A stretch of DNA of 64,000 bases from JAKOWB01 sp038363005. Its GTDB lineage: Bacteria > Pseudomonadota > Alphaproteobacteria > Kiloniellales > JACOMY01. Position 1 is the first letter of the stretch. Every line of letters starts with the position of its first letter. The stretch spans positions 62,001 through 126,000 of the forward strand of contig JBBQBI010000008.1 in NCBI GenBank assembly GCA_038363005.1, in the 5' to 3' direction. This document shows positions 15,801-24,251 of the stretch, piece by piece. Under the pieces are notes generated by a model. It was not told where the DNA came from and did no database searches. It saw only the letters and a list, made by a program, of their open reading frames with translations. The translations under genes and the position numbers were made by a program.

Positions 15801-16552
15801 GACTCTCGGTCCTTCAGTCCTGGCCCCGGGGGCTTCCCGGGCGCCGATCTAGTCTTTTCCTGGTAGCGAGTCCAGAGGTCCGGACGCCGCTCCCGTGTGA
15901 TTCGCTCCGCCGCCGCCTGGCGCCAGCGGCGGATTTCCGCGTGGTTGCCCTGCAGCAGCAGCTCCGGCACCTGGCGCCCGTCCCACTCGGCCGGCCGCGT
16001 AAAGTGCGGATGCTCGAGAAGCAGGCCGTCGAAGCCGGGGCCGAAGGATTCCTCCTCCGAAGAGGCCTGGTTGCCCATCACCCCGGGCAGCAGCCTCACC
16101 ACCGCGTCGATCAGGACCAGGGCCGCCAGCTCACCGCCGGACAGCACGTAGTCGCCGATCGAGACCTCGACCAGCCGATGCTTCTCCAGCACCCGCTCGT
16201 CCACCCCCTCGTAGCGGCCGCAGAGCAGCAGCACGCCGCTCCCCGTCGCCACCTCGCGCACCAGCCCCTGGGTCAGGGGTTGCCCGCGCGGTGTCAGGTA
16301 GAGGGCGGGTTCGCCCTCGACCCTGGCCGCATCCAGCGCCCGGTCCACAACGTCCGGCCGCATCACCATGCCGGCGCCACCCCCGAAGGGCGTGTCGTCG
16401 ACCTGCCGATGCCGGCCGAGCCCGAAGTCCCGGATATCCCGGACCGCGAGGTGCCACAGCCCCTGCTCGAGCGCCCGCCCTGCAAGGCTGGCCCCGAGCG
16501 GCCCTGGAAACATTCCCGGAAACAGCGTGAGAACCCGGGCCGTCCAGGTCAT
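15797..16552 (-). CDS. trmD: tRNA (guanine-37-N1)-methyltransferase
   Basis: Methylates G37 of tRNAs reading CNN codons, preventing frameshifts. 251 residues from MTWTARVLTLFPGMFPG. The trefoil-knot SAM site is visible as LLCGRYEGVDERV and SIGDYVLSGGELAALVLIDA, followed by the NQASSEEESF segment. Start set by family alignment; in-frame codons upstream fall in an intergenic repeat (16624-16731). It follows the P1 peptidase gene by about 190 bp and overlaps rplS by 4 bp. Confidence 0.97.
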   Translation of the reverse strand: MTWTARVLTLFPGMFPGPLGASLAGRALEQGLWHLAVRDIRDFGLGRHRQVDDTPFGGGAGMVMRPDVVDRALDAARVEGEPALYLTPRGQPLTQGLVREVATGSGVLLLCGRYEGVDERVLEKHRLVEVSIGDYVLSGGELAALVLIDAVVRLLPGVMGNQASSEEESFGPGFDGLLLEHPHFTRPAEWDGRQVPELLLQGNHAEIRRWRQAAAERITRERRPDLWTRYQEKTRSAPGKPPGPGLKDRES

Positions 16553-16623
16553 GGGCCTACCACCTGGCTCGCGAAGGCCGGGTTTATGAAGCTTTGGCGG
16601 CGATTTGTCCAGTCCGCGCATAG

Positions 16624-16731
16624 CCCCTCTCCCATGAAATGGGGGAGGGGTTGGGGAGGGGGTGTCGACTTTGGAGCGTGATCGGAACCACCCCCTCCCC
16701 AGCCCTCCCCCAGCTGCGCTGGGAGAGGGGG
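16624..16731. repeat. Palindromic G/C-rich repeat between P1 peptidase and trmD
   Basis: A short relative of the composite repeats: CCCCTCTCCC...GGGGGAGGGG hairpin, then GGTTGGGGAGGGGGTG, a core of about 27 bp, and the complementary CACCCCCTCCCCAGCC with a final CCCAGCTGCGCTGGG-type hairpin. It lies inside the rimM-trmD interval, where it could stabilise or punctuate the mRNA. Confidence 0.75.
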
Positions 16732-16742
16732 CTGACCACACC

Positions 16743-17873
16743 TCACATCCGCCCAGCCTTCTTCAGCATCTCCAGCACCGGGGCCGTCGGCAGCCCGGGG
16801 ACCCGATGCCCGTCGCGCCCGACCATGGTGCGGTTGGCCACCAGAGCGTTCAGGATGGCCTCGTCGATGGCCTGGATGGCGCCCTCGAACAGCGCGTTCA
16901 TCTCGCCCTCAGGCAGCGTGCTGACGGCGATGGGGGCCGCCGCCTCTTCCCGCAGCGCCGCTTCGTTGGCGGTAGTGAAGGCCAGGAAGATGTCGCCCGA
17001 GGAATGCCGCCCAATGGTGCCGCTGCGTCCGATGCCCAGCGTGGCGCGCCGCGCCAGGCGCTTGCACTGGTGCGGCAGCAGCGGCGCGTCGGTGGCGATG
17101 ACCACGATGATCGAGCCGCCGCCGCCGGTCTCGAAGTACTTTTCCGGGTGGGCGGCGAGCTCCTCGCCGACCGGGACGCCGGCGACCGTCAGCTCCTGGA
17201 TCCGGCCGAAGTTGGCCTGCACGAAGGCGCCGACGGTCCAGGTGCCACCAGCGGCCTCGACCAGCCGTGACGCGGTGCCCGAGCCGCCCTTGAAGCCGTA
17301 GCAGATCATCCCGGTGCCACCGCCGACCGAGCCCTCCTCGATAGGGCCGCCGTGCGCGTCGTCCAGCGCCGCCCAGACGTGCTCGGCCTTCACGTGGAAG
17401 CCGTTGATGTCGTTGAGGTGGCCGTCGAAAGTTTCGGCCGCCACCGGCAGGCCCCAGTCCTGGCCGATCTCGTTCAGGCGGTTGCGCACCGCCCACTGCA
17501 GCGAGGCATCGCGTGCGAGGCCGCAGGAATGCGTGTTGGTGATGGTGATGGCCAGTTCGCAGCGGCCGCTCTCCTCCAGCCACCAGGCGCCGGTCATCTC
17601 GCCATTGCCGTTCAGGCTGTGGGCGCCGGCCCAGACCGGGCGGTTGCCCCGCGCCTTGCCGCGCGGGAAAATCGCGGTGACGCCGGTGCGGATGGGGCCC
17701 TCGCCGATCGTCATCGCGCCCTCGCCGGCGATCAGCGTGCAGTAGCCGACCTCGACCCCGGCGACATCGGTGATGGCGTTGGCCGCGCCGGGCGTGCCGG
17801 CGAAGGGCAGGCCGATACCGCGGGCACGCGGCAGGCCGGCGGGGGTGGCTTTCCAGGCGGCGGGCAGGGTCAT
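16743..17873 (-). CDS. P1 family (DmpA-type) peptidase
   Basis: 376 residues from MTLPAAWKATP. DmpA-family N-terminal-nucleophile aminopeptidases cleave themselves just before a serine; here TGGGGSIIVVIATDAPL places that Gly-Ser at 253-254, matching the family. Other hallmarks are AITDVAGVEVGYCTL near the N-terminus, TNTHSCGLARDASLQW and GSVGGGTGMICYGFKGGSG. It probably releases N-terminal residues from small peptides or amides in the cytoplasm. Its position between rimM and trmD is unusual: those genes are normally adjacent. An in-frame ATG nine codons upstream lies in a palindromic repeat and is less likely. Confidence 0.92.
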   Translation of the reverse strand: MTLPAAWKATPAGLPRARGIGLPFAGTPGAANAITDVAGVEVGYCTLIAGEGAMTIGEGPIRTGVTAIFPRGKARGNRPVWAGAHSLNGNGEMTGAWWLEESGRCELAITITNTHSCGLARDASLQWAVRNRLNEIGQDWGLPVAAETFDGHLNDINGFHVKAEHVWAALDDAHGGPIEEGSVGGGTGMICYGFKGGSGTASRLVEAAGGTWTVGAFVQANFGRIQELTVAGVPVGEELAAHPEKYFETGGGGSIIVVIATDAPLLPHQCKRLARRATLGIGRSGTIGRHSSGDIFLAFTTANEAALREEAAAPIAVSTLPEGEMNALFEGAIQAIDEAILNALVANRTMVGRDGHRVPGLPTAPVLEMLKKAGRM

Positions 17874-17894
17874 GGCGTGGCTCCCAAACCTATG

Positions 17895-17934
17895 TGTCAT
17901 CCCGGCCGGAGCGGAGCGAAGAGCCGGGATGACA
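17895..17934. repeat. Short intergenic palindrome between rimM and the P1 peptidase
   Basis: Perfect 12-base arms TGTCATCCCGGC and GCCGGGATGACA around a 16-base loop, in the 69-bp gap. It is a short member of the TCAT...CCGG/CCGG...ATGA class also seen at 20967 and 22783. Confidence 0.8.
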
Positions 17935-17942
17935 GCTGCAGC

Positions 17943-18485
17943 TTAGCTGTCCTCTTCGGCGCCATCCCGCGCCTCAGCCGGCACCTCGATCTCCGCCGGC
18001 TCCGCCACCGTAAGCGTACCGGCGGCCAGGTCGATGCCGGGCACGCAGGCGTCGGTGAAGGGCAGCAGCAGCTCGCCGCCGCCGGCGCGGGCGATCTCCA
18101 GCACCGGGCCGGCGCCGTAGTCCAGCATGCGCTCGACCCGGCCGAGCGGCCGGCCGGCGGCATCCACCGCGGCCAGGCCCTCCAGGTCGTACCAGTAGTA
18201 GCTGCCCGGATCCGGCGGCGGCAGGGCGCTGCGCGGCACGTAGAGCCGGGTGCCCTTCAGGCGCTCGGCCGCGTCGCGCGTGGTGACGCCTTCGACCGCC
18301 GCCATCAGCAAGTCGCCGCTGCGGCCCTTCAGGGTCACCAGCAGGCGCCGCTGGCCGCTTTCGTCGGTCAGCGGGCCATAGGCGGTCACGTCCTCCGGCC
18401 GTTCGGTGAAGGGCTTGATCTTGATCAGGCCCTTCACCCCATGCGGCGCGGCGACGGCGCCCAGGCAGACCAGACGGTCAGCCAC
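17943..18485 (-). CDS. rimM: Ribosome maturation factor RimM
   Basis: Binds S19 and assists 16S 3' domain assembly of the 30S subunit. 180 residues with GTG start. The N-terminal RimM barrel shows GAVAAPHGVKGLIKIKPFTE; the PRC-barrel follows with SYYWYDLEGL, GRVERMLDYGAGPVLEI and LLPFTDACVPGIDLAAG. The acidic C-terminal tail is variable in the family. Six bases separate it from rpsP. Confidence 0.97.
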   Translation of the reverse strand: MADRLVCLGAVAAPHGVKGLIKIKPFTERPEDVTAYGPLTDESGQRRLLVTLKGRSGDLLMAAVEGVTTRDAAERLKGTRLYVPRSALPPPDPGSYYWYDLEGLAAVDAAGRPLGRVERMLDYGAGPVLEIARAGGGELLLPFTDACVPGIDLAAGTLTVAEPAEIEVPAEARDGAEEDS

Positions 18486-18491
18486 CTAAGC

Positions 18492-18872
18492 TCAAGCCTC
18501 GGCCGAAGCCTCGGTCGCCGCCTCGGCGGCCTTGGCAGCGCGGTCAGCCTTTTCCTTGGCGCGCTCGACCGCCTTGGTCTTCGGCTGGATCGAGGTGGTC
18601 TGCTCGCGGCGCGGCGGCAGGGTATAGGCGCCAGCGGCGGCCAGCAGGCGGGCGATGCGGTCGGACGGCGTGGCGCCCTTGCCGAGCCACTCCTTGGCCT
18701 TCTCCAGGTCGATCTTCACGCGGTCGGCGTGGCCCTGCGGCAGCATCGGGTTGTAGCTGCCGATGCGCTCCAGGAAGCGGCCGTCGCGCGGGCTGCGGCT
18801 GTCGGCCACGACGATGCGGTAGTAGGGGCGCTTCTTGGCGCCACCGCGCGCCATGCGGATACGGAGAGCCAT
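18492..18872 (-). CDS. rpsP: 30S ribosomal protein S16
   Basis: 126 residues starting MALRIRMARGGAKKRPYYRI, with VVADSRSPRDGRFLERIGSY and the KIDLEKAKEWLGKGATPSD block that define S16. The alanine/glutamate-rich C-terminal extension (about residues 100-126) is common in alphaproteobacteria. Transcribed after ffh and the VOC gene. Confidence 0.98.
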   Translation of the reverse strand: MALRIRMARGGAKKRPYYRIVVADSRSPRDGRFLERIGSYNPMLPQGHADRVKIDLEKAKEWLGKGATPSDRIARLLAAAGAYTLPPRREQTTSIQPKTKAVERAKEKADRAAKAAEAATEASAEA

Positions 18873-18910
18873 CTTACCTAAACTCCTTCAGTCGGTTCGT
18901 GCGTCAAAGG

Positions 18911-19321
18911 TCAAACGGGATCGTGGCAGACCGCCTGCAGCTTGTTGCCGTCGGGGTCGCGCACGTAGGCGGCGTAGTAGTGGGCGTGATAGTCGGGACG
19001 CAGGCCGGGCTGGCCCTCGTCCTTGCCGCCCAGCGACAGGGCGGCGGCGTGGAAGGCCTCGACCGCCGGGCGGTCGGGCGCCAGGAAGGCGACGTGCCAG
19101 CCGTTGCCGCTGGTGGCACGGCCGCGGTCATAGGGCTTCAGCACCCAGAAGGGGAAGCGGTCCTCGTCGCGGCCCTTCAGGCCGTAGCCGATGGCCTCGT
19201 CGCCATAGTCGGCCAGGCGGCTGAAGCCCAGCGCGCCCAGCACGGCGTCGTAGAAGCTGCGCGAACGCGGCATGTCGTTGCTGCCGACGGTGACGTGGGA
19301 GAACATCGAGCCCTCGATCAT
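18911..19321 (-). CDS. VOC (glyoxalase/bleomycin resistance) family protein
   Basis: 136 residues, one vicinal-oxygen-chelate module pair. Typical features are FSHVTVGSNDMPRSRSFYDAVLGALGF at the N-terminus (first metal histidine), GWHVAFLAPDRPAVEAFH in the middle, and YAAYVRDPDGNKLQAVCH at the end. Such proteins may be glyoxalase-like or dioxygenase-like; the substrate is unknown. Its ATG overlaps the ffh stop (ATGA), so it is translationally coupled to ffh and lies inside a normally conserved ribosomal block. Confidence 0.92.
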   Translation of the reverse strand: MIEGSMFSHVTVGSNDMPRSRSFYDAVLGALGFSRLADYGDEAIGYGLKGRDEDRFPFWVLKPYDRGRATSGNGWHVAFLAPDRPAVEAFHAAALSLGGKDEGQPGLRPDYHAHYYAAYVRDPDGNKLQAVCHDPV

Positions 19322-20754
19322 GGCTTGAAGCCGCCGCCGCCGCCGAAGCCGGGCGGCAGGCCACCGCCGCCACCCATGCCGCCGGGACCACCCTGGCCGC
19401 CACCGCCACCGGGCAGCAGGCCGCCCAGGCCCTGGCGCAGCAGGCCCTTGGTGCCGAGCTTCTTGAGCTGCTTGATCATGCGCTCGGCCTCCTGGTGCTG
19501 CTTCAGGATCTTGTTCACCTCGGGCACCTCGACGCCGGAGCCCTTGGCGATGCGCACCTTGCGGCTGGCCTTGATCACGTCGGGGTTGGCGCGCTCGCGC
19601 GCCGTCATCGACTGGATGATGGCGATCTGCCGCTTCACCACCTTGTCGTCGATCTTGGCGTCCTTCATCTGCGCCTTCAGCTTCCCGATGCCGGGCAGCA
19701 TGCCCATCATCGAGGAGAGGCCGCCCATCTTCTGCAGCTGCTTCAGCTGGCTCATCAGGTCGTTCAGGTCGAATTTGCCCTTGGCCAGCTTCCTGGCCAT
19801 CTTCTCGGCGTCAGCCTGCTCGATGGTCTCGGCCGCCTTCTCGACCAGCGACACCACGTCGCCCATGCCGAGGATGCGGCCGGCCAGGCGGTCGGGGTGG
19901 AAGGCTTCCAGCTGGTCCAGCTTTTCGCCGACACCCAGCAGCTTGATCGGGCAGCCGGTGACGGCGCGCATCGACAGCGCGGCACCGCCGCGCGCATCGC
20001 CGTCGGCGCGGGTCAGGATGACGCCGGTCAGCCCGACCTTGTCCTTGAAGGCGGTGGCGGTGGCGACCGCGTCCTGGCCGGTCATGGCGTCGGCCACCAG
20101 CAGCGTCTCGTGCGGCCGCGTGGCGTCGCGCACCGCCGCCACCTCGGCCATCAGCGCCTCGTCGATGGCCAGGCGGCCGGCGGTGTCCAGCAGGACGACG
20201 TCGTAGCCTTCCTTGCGCCCGGTGTCCTGGGCGCGCCGCGCGATCTCCACCGGGTTCTGCCCGAAGACGATGGGCAGCGTCGCGACATTGGCCTGGGTGC
20301 CCAGCACGGCGAGCTGCTGCTGCGCTGCCGGGCGGCGCACGTCGAGCGAGGCCATCAGGACCTTCTTGCGCTCGCGCTCAGTCAGCATCTTGGCCAGCTT
20401 GGCGGTCGTGGTGGTCTTGCCGGAGCCCTGCAGGCCGACCAGCATGATCACCACCGGCGCGGCGGCCTCCAGGTCGATGCCCTCGGACTTGGCGCCCAGC
20501 ATCTCGACCAGGTGGTCGTGGACGATCTTGATGACCTGCTGGCCCGGGGTGACCGAGCGCAGCACCTCGGCGCCGATCGCCTTCAGGCGCACGCCCTCGA
20601 TGAAGTCCTTGACCACCGGCAGGGCGACGTCGGCCTCCAGCAGCGCGATGCGCACCTCGCGCAGCGCCGCCGTCACGTCGGCCTCGCTGAGCGCGCCACG
20701 GCGCGTCAGCTTGTCGAAGATCCCGCCGAGGCGTTCCTGCAGTCCCTGGAACAT
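19318..20754 (-). CDS. ffh: Signal recognition particle protein Ffh
   Basis: GTPase that with 4.5S RNA delivers nascent membrane proteins to FtsY. 478 residues from MFQGLQERLGGIFDKL. N domain, then G domain with Walker A GLQGSGKTTTTAKLA, DTAGRLAIDE and the TRADGDARGG guanine motif, then the methionine-rich M domain (GGLSSMMGMLPGIG). The C-terminal 40 residues are almost all glycine and proline, a low-complexity tail. No 4.5S RNA gene was seen in this window; the receptor gene ftsY is at 31687. Confidence 0.98.
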   Translation of the reverse strand: MFQGLQERLGGIFDKLTRRGALSEADVTAALREVRIALLEADVALPVVKDFIEGVRLKAIGAEVLRSVTPGQQVIKIVHDHLVEMLGAKSEGIDLEAAAPVVIMLVGLQGSGKTTTTAKLAKMLTERERKKVLMASLDVRRPAAQQQLAVLGTQANVATLPIVFGQNPVEIARRAQDTGRKEGYDVVLLDTAGRLAIDEALMAEVAAVRDATRPHETLLVADAMTGQDAVATATAFKDKVGLTGVILTRADGDARGGAALSMRAVTGCPIKLLGVGEKLDQLEAFHPDRLAGRILGMGDVVSLVEKAAETIEQADAEKMARKLAKGKFDLNDLMSQLKQLQKMGGLSSMMGMLPGIGKLKAQMKDAKIDDKVVKRQIAIIQSMTARERANPDVIKASRKVRIAKGSGVEVPEVNKILKQHQEAERMIKQLKKLGTKGLLRQGLGGLLPGGGGGQGGPGGMGGGGGLPPGFGGGGGFKP

Positions 20755-20830
20755 TGCGTGCCTTGTCCTTTTCGTCCGCGCCAGACCCTGTCTAGATGGC
20801 CCCTGGACCCCTGCCCCGCCATGCGGCAAA

Positions 20831-20854
20831 GCAAAAACGCGCCCCGGGGCGCAC
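20831..20854 (-). terminator. Rho-independent terminator downstream of the Rieske oxygenase gene
   Basis: Perfect palindrome GCGCCCCGGGGCGC (20839-20852), which on the minus strand is followed by GTTTTTGC. It lies about 200 bp after the Rieske gene stop and 85 bp before the ffh start, so it should end the oxygenase transcript before ffh. Confidence 0.65.
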
Positions 20855-20966
20855 CTGCGCTGCGGGACGTGGATCCTCGGACCCCTGGGCAATAAGCCTG
20901 GGCGGAAGCGGGCGGTTTCTACGCTGGGACGGCGCCGGGGTCAAGCCGGGCGGCCGGTTCTACCCT

Positions 20967-21039
20967 GTCATTGCCGGGCTTGACCCGGCAATCCAGTCAA
21001 ACAGAAAACCTGGATGCCCGGGTCAAGCCCGGGCATGAC
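20967..21039. repeat. Paired palindromic repeat (TCAT-GCCGGG class)
   Basis: GTCATTGCCGGGCTTGACCC and the following GGCAATCCAG, a short loop, then CTGGATGCCCGGG, TCAAGCCCGGGCATGAC. Each half is itself a hairpin and the halves are inverted. This is the familiar alphaproteobacterial intergenic repeat form. With the terminator at 20831 it accounts for most of the ~300-bp gap between ffh and the Rieske gene. Confidence 0.85.
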
Positions 21040-21057
21040 GAAGTGAAGGGGAAGACC

Positions 21058-22179
21058 TCAGCCCGTCAGCCGCCCCGCCAGATACGCATGAAAATCCGTC
21101 AGCTCGCGCTCCAGCCAGGAAAGCGGGCCGGGCGCGGCGTAGGGCGCCTGCAGCGCCTGGTAGATGCCCTGGACGATGCCCTTGTCCTCGGCGTTCACGC
21201 GGTCGAAGAAATCCAGCGTCTCGGCGACGAAGCCCGCGCGGTCTTCCAGCGCGTCCTCCACCTCCGGCGCCAGGGCGAAGCCAAAGCGCACCGCCACCTC
21301 GCCAACGCTGGTGGGACGCAGCGAGAGGTACCAGAGGTGATCCGGTGCCAGCACGTACATGTGGCCAGGGAAGACCGTCGGCATGATCGAGGTGTGGCGC
21401 CAGTTGCCGGTCAGCCGCGTGTTGTCCTTGTGCGCCAGGCCATAGCGCGCGGTCTGGTCCTTGATGAAGGACTGCCAGGTGAAGGCGGCGTGGCGCTGGT
21501 CCGGGAAGCCGGTCTCCTCGGCCGGGAACCAGGCGCCGACCGTCTTCCGATGGGCGACCGGCAGGTGATAGCCCTCCATGAAGTTCTCGGTCAGCAGCTT
21601 CCAGTTGGTGCCCCAGGTGAAGTCCTGCGTGGTGACGGTGCGATAGCCCGCCTGGGCATAGGGCTCGGTCACCGGCGCCAGCGCCGCCAGGAGGTCGGCG
21701 ACGGGCGGCGCTTTGGGGTCCAGCGTGACGTAGATCCAGCCCTGCCAGAGTTCGGTGCGCAGCTCCGGCAGGCAGATATTCTTGGCCTCGAAGCCGGCCG
21801 TGCGCTCCATATGCGGCGCCTTGATCAACTGGCCATCCAGGCCGTAGCTCCAGGCGTGATAGGGACAGGTCAGGGTCGGCGCGCGGCCGCGCCCCTGCAC
21901 GATCTGCATCATGCGGTGGCGACAGACGTTGGAGAAGCTGCGGATCACCCCGTCGCGGCCCATCAGGGTCACGATGGGCTGGCCCGCCGCGTCATAGGTC
22001 AGGTAGTGGCCGGGCGCCGGCAACTCGTCGGCGCGGCCGACGCAGAGCCAGTCGCGGGCGAAGAGGTTTTTCTGCTCCAGCGCCAGGATGGCGGGATCGA
22101 GATAGAGGCCTGGCGGCAGGGCGCGGGCCTCGCCCGCCGCGCGTGCCTGGAGTTCGACCAGCAAGTCCTGCGTCTGCAT
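21058..22179 (-). CDS. Rieske 2Fe-2S aromatic-ring-hydroxylating-type oxygenase, alpha subunit
   Basis: 373 residues. Rieske cluster ligands are C86-x-H88 (NVCRHRM) and C105-x2-H108 (TCPYHAW). The mononuclear iron site of the C-terminal catalytic domain is ENFMEGYHLPVAH with H205 and H210. This is the family of ring hydroxylases and of choline/carnitine/stachydrine-type N-demethylating oxygenases; the length and the GYHLPVAH motif suit the latter group, but substrate is unassigned. No ferredoxin or reductase gene lies beside it, so electrons must come from elsewhere. It stands alone before a terminator-like hairpin. Confidence 0.92.
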   Translation of the reverse strand: MQTQDLLVELQARAAGEARALPPGLYLDPAILALEQKNLFARDWLCVGRADELPAPGHYLTYDAAGQPIVTLMGRDGVIRSFSNVCRHRMMQIVQGRGRAPTLTCPYHAWSYGLDGQLIKAPHMERTAGFEAKNICLPELRTELWQGWIYVTLDPKAPPVADLLAALAPVTEPYAQAGYRTVTTQDFTWGTNWKLLTENFMEGYHLPVAHRKTVGAWFPAEETGFPDQRHAAFTWQSFIKDQTARYGLAHKDNTRLTGNWRHTSIMPTVFPGHMYVLAPDHLWYLSLRPTSVGEVAVRFGFALAPEVEDALEDRAGFVAETLDFFDRVNAEDKGIVQGIYQALQAPYAAPGPLSWLERELTDFHAYLAGRLTG

Positions 22180-22260
22180 GGCAGCACGCTAGGCGGCGGG
22201 GGGCCAATCGGGCAAGCGGCGGCTTGACGCGACACCGGGGCGCGCGGCTTGCTCAGGGCC

Positions 22261-22770
22261 ATGCAGCTCGAAACCGACCGCCTGACCCTGCATCCGCTGG
22301 TGCCCGGCGATGCGCGCTACCTCTGGCCCTTCTTGTCGGACGCCAGGACCATGCACCACTGGCCGCAGCCCTACAGCTACGCCGATTGCGAGCGCTGGGT
22401 GAACCGCGCCATCGCGGTGCGCCAGCAGATCGGCATTTCCCGCTGCCTGCTGCGGCAGAAGAGCGATGGCCGCGTGGTCGGCGACGCCGGCATCTTCATC
22501 CTGCCGGTGGACGACCTGCCGGAGGTCTACGACCTCGGCTGGATGGTGCACTGGCCGTTCCAGGGCAAGGGCTATGCGACAGAGGCGGCCAAGGCGATTC
22601 GCGACCAGGCACTGGGGCCGCTTGGCCTGAAGCGCCTGAACGTCAACCTGAACTGGAAGAACCATCCGTCGCGCCAGGTGGCGCAGAAGCTCGGCGCCCG
22701 CTTCCTCCGCCGCTTCTACAACCACCGCTACCGCTGGACCCCGACGGAGCTCTACGAGATCACGGGGTGA
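22261..22770 (+). CDS. GNAT family N-acetyltransferase (RimJ/RimL type), copy 1
   Basis: 169 residues starting MQLETDRLTLHPLVPGDARY, the standard opening of RimJ/RimL-like acetyltransferases. The acetyl-CoA loop appears as PFQGKGYATEAAKAI and the later NWKNHPSRQVAQKLGA is the last conserved helix. Closely similar in layout to the next gene. The acceptor (a protein N-terminus, amino acid or drug) is unknown. An ATG four codons upstream is also possible. Confidence 0.92.
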   Translation: MQLETDRLTLHPLVPGDARYLWPFLSDARTMHHWPQPYSYADCERWVNRAIAVRQQIGISRCLLRQKSDGRVVGDAGIFILPVDDLPEVYDLGWMVHWPFQGKGYATEAAKAIRDQALGPLGLKRLNVNLNWKNHPSRQVAQKLGARFLRRFYNHRYRWTPTELYEITG

Positions 22771-22782
22771 CCTGCCGCCTCC

Positions 22783-22866
22783 GTCACCCTCGGGCTTGTC
22801 CCGAGGGTCCATTCGCGCCACCGGGCGAACGCAGGCATGGATTCTCGGGACAAGCCCGAGCATGAC
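22783..22866. repeat. Paired palindromic repeat between the two GNAT genes
   Basis: GTCACCCTCGGGCTTGTCCC then GAGGGTCCATTCG on the left, and GGCATGGATTCTCGGG, ACAAGCCCGAGCATGAC on the right, in inverted orientation. Same class as 20967-21039 with different arm bases. Confidence 0.8.
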
Positions 22867-22882
22867 GCGGTAAGGATGCCTG

Positions 22883-23389
22883 ATGCTTGAGACTGACCGC
22901 CTGCTGCTGACACCGCTGCGTCCCGGCGACGAGCGCTGGCTGTGGCCCTTCATGTCGGACCCGCTGACGCTCTACGCCTGGGACGAACCTCTTGGCTACA
23001 AGACGCTGTCCGACTGGATCGGCTGGAGCCAGGCGGCGGAGCAGCAGTGGGGCCTTGGCCGTCACCTGCTGCGGCTGAAATCCACCGGCCAGGTGATCGG
23101 TGACTGCGGCTTCTTCTGGTGGGAGTGGCAGGGCCGCGACCTGATCGACGCCGGCTGGATCGTCGACCGCCGCCACTGGCGTCAGGGCTACGCCACCGAA
23201 GCCCTGCGCGCGCTGCTGCCGGCACTCTTCGCCCGCGGCCATGCCGAGGCCTGGGTCAAGGTGCCCTGGACCAACCTGGCGTCCTGGCGCACCGCGCTGG
23301 CCCTGGGCTTCGAACCGCGCGGCACGTTTCGCTACGAAGGGCTGCGCTGGGACCGCATGCTGCTGGGGCGGCTGGGGGCGCCGGCCTGA
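22883..23389 (+). CDS. GNAT family N-acetyltransferase (RimJ/RimL type), copy 2
   Basis: 168 residues, starting MLETDRLLLTPLRPGDERWLW and sharing LWPF-SD, LLR-KS-G-V-GD and the acetyl-CoA loop (HWRQGYATEALRAL) with the gene before it, so the pair is a tandem duplication that has diverged. The C-terminal TNLASWRTALALGFEPRGTFRYEG is typical of the family. A palindromic repeat separates the two. Convergent with fghA, 1 bp between the ends. Confidence 0.92.
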   Translation: MLETDRLLLTPLRPGDERWLWPFMSDPLTLYAWDEPLGYKTLSDWIGWSQAAEQQWGLGRHLLRLKSTGQVIGDCGFFWWEWQGRDLIDAGWIVDRRHWRQGYATEALRALLPALFARGHAEAWVKVPWTNLASWRTALALGFEPRGTFRYEGLRWDRMLLGRLGAPA

Positions 23390-23390
23390 C

Positions 23391-24227
23391 CTACCCCAGC
23401 CGCGCTGCGTGCCAGGCCAGGTGATCGGGCATGAAGCTGGCGATGAACCAGTAGCTGTGGTCGTAGCCTTCGTGCAGGCGGAGCGTCAGCGGTACGCCTT
23501 TGGCCTCGCAGACCAGGCGCAGACGCTCGGGCTGCAGCTCGCGCTCGAGGAACTGGTCGGCCAGGCCCTGGTCGACCAGGATGTCGCCCGGCCAGCCGTG
23601 GCTCGACAGCAGCGCGGTGGCGTCGTGCTCCAGCCAGGACTCGCGGTCGCCGCCCAGGTAGTTGGCGAAGGCCTTCTCGCCCCAGGGCACCGCGGCCGGG
23701 GCGACGATGGGCGCGAAGGCGGAGAGCGAGCGCCACTGGCCGGGATGGCGCATCGCCAGGGTCAGCGCGCCGTGCCCGCCCATCGAGTGGCCGGTGATCC
23801 CCTGGCGCGCCGGATCGGCCGGGAAGTTGGCGGCGATCAGCACCGGCAGCTCGGTGGCGATGTAGCTTTCCATCTGGAAATGCGGCGCCCAGGGCGCCTG
23901 GGTGGCGTCGAGGTAGAAGCCGGCGCCCTGCCCCAGGTCATAGCCGCTGTCGTTGGCCACGTCTGGCCCGCGCGGCGAGGTATCGGGGAAGACCAGGATC
24001 AGTCCCAGCTCGGCCGCGACGCGCTGCGCGCCGGCCTTGGTCGCCGCGTTCTCCCAGTTGCAGGTCAGGCCTGAGAGGTAGGTGACGACCGGGCAGGGGC
24101 CGTGCTTGGCCTGCGGTGGCTGGTAGACGCAGAACTCCATCGCCGTGCCGGTGGCCTGGCTGGCGTGGCGATAGACGCCGTGGGTGCCGCCGAAGCAGGC
24201 GGTGGTGGTGAGGGTTTCGAGGGTCAT
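23391..24227 (-). CDS. fghA: S-formylglutathione hydrolase
   Basis: Hydrolyses S-formylglutathione to formate and glutathione, the second step of glutathione-dependent formaldehyde removal. 278 residues with the family signature TYLSGLTCNWEN and the esterase nucleophile in GHSMGGHGAL (Ser148). The C-terminal EGYDHSYWFIASFM holds the catalytic histidine. Downstream of frmA on the same strand, separated by a 150-bp gap filled by a large palindrome. Start fixed by the family N-terminus; in-frame codons upstream are repeat-derived. Confidence 0.95.
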   Translation of the reverse strand: MTLETLTTTACFGGTHGVYRHASQATGTAMEFCVYQPPQAKHGPCPVVTYLSGLTCNWENAATKAGAQRVAAELGLILVFPDTSPRGPDVANDSGYDLGQGAGFYLDATQAPWAPHFQMESYIATELPVLIAANFPADPARQGITGHSMGGHGALTLAMRHPGQWRSLSAFAPIVAPAAVPWGEKAFANYLGGDRESWLEHDATALLSSHGWPGDILVDQGLADQFLERELQPERLRLVCEAKGVPLTLRLHEGYDHSYWFIASFMPDHLAWHAARLG

Positions 24228-24251
24228 GTTGCGGCCTTCAAACAATGAAAC

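Noticed and set aside
20755..21057. 4.5S SRP RNA gene next to ffh
   Set aside because: The conserved GGAAGCAGC tetraloop-region sequence is absent; the gap is explained by a palindromic repeat and a terminator.
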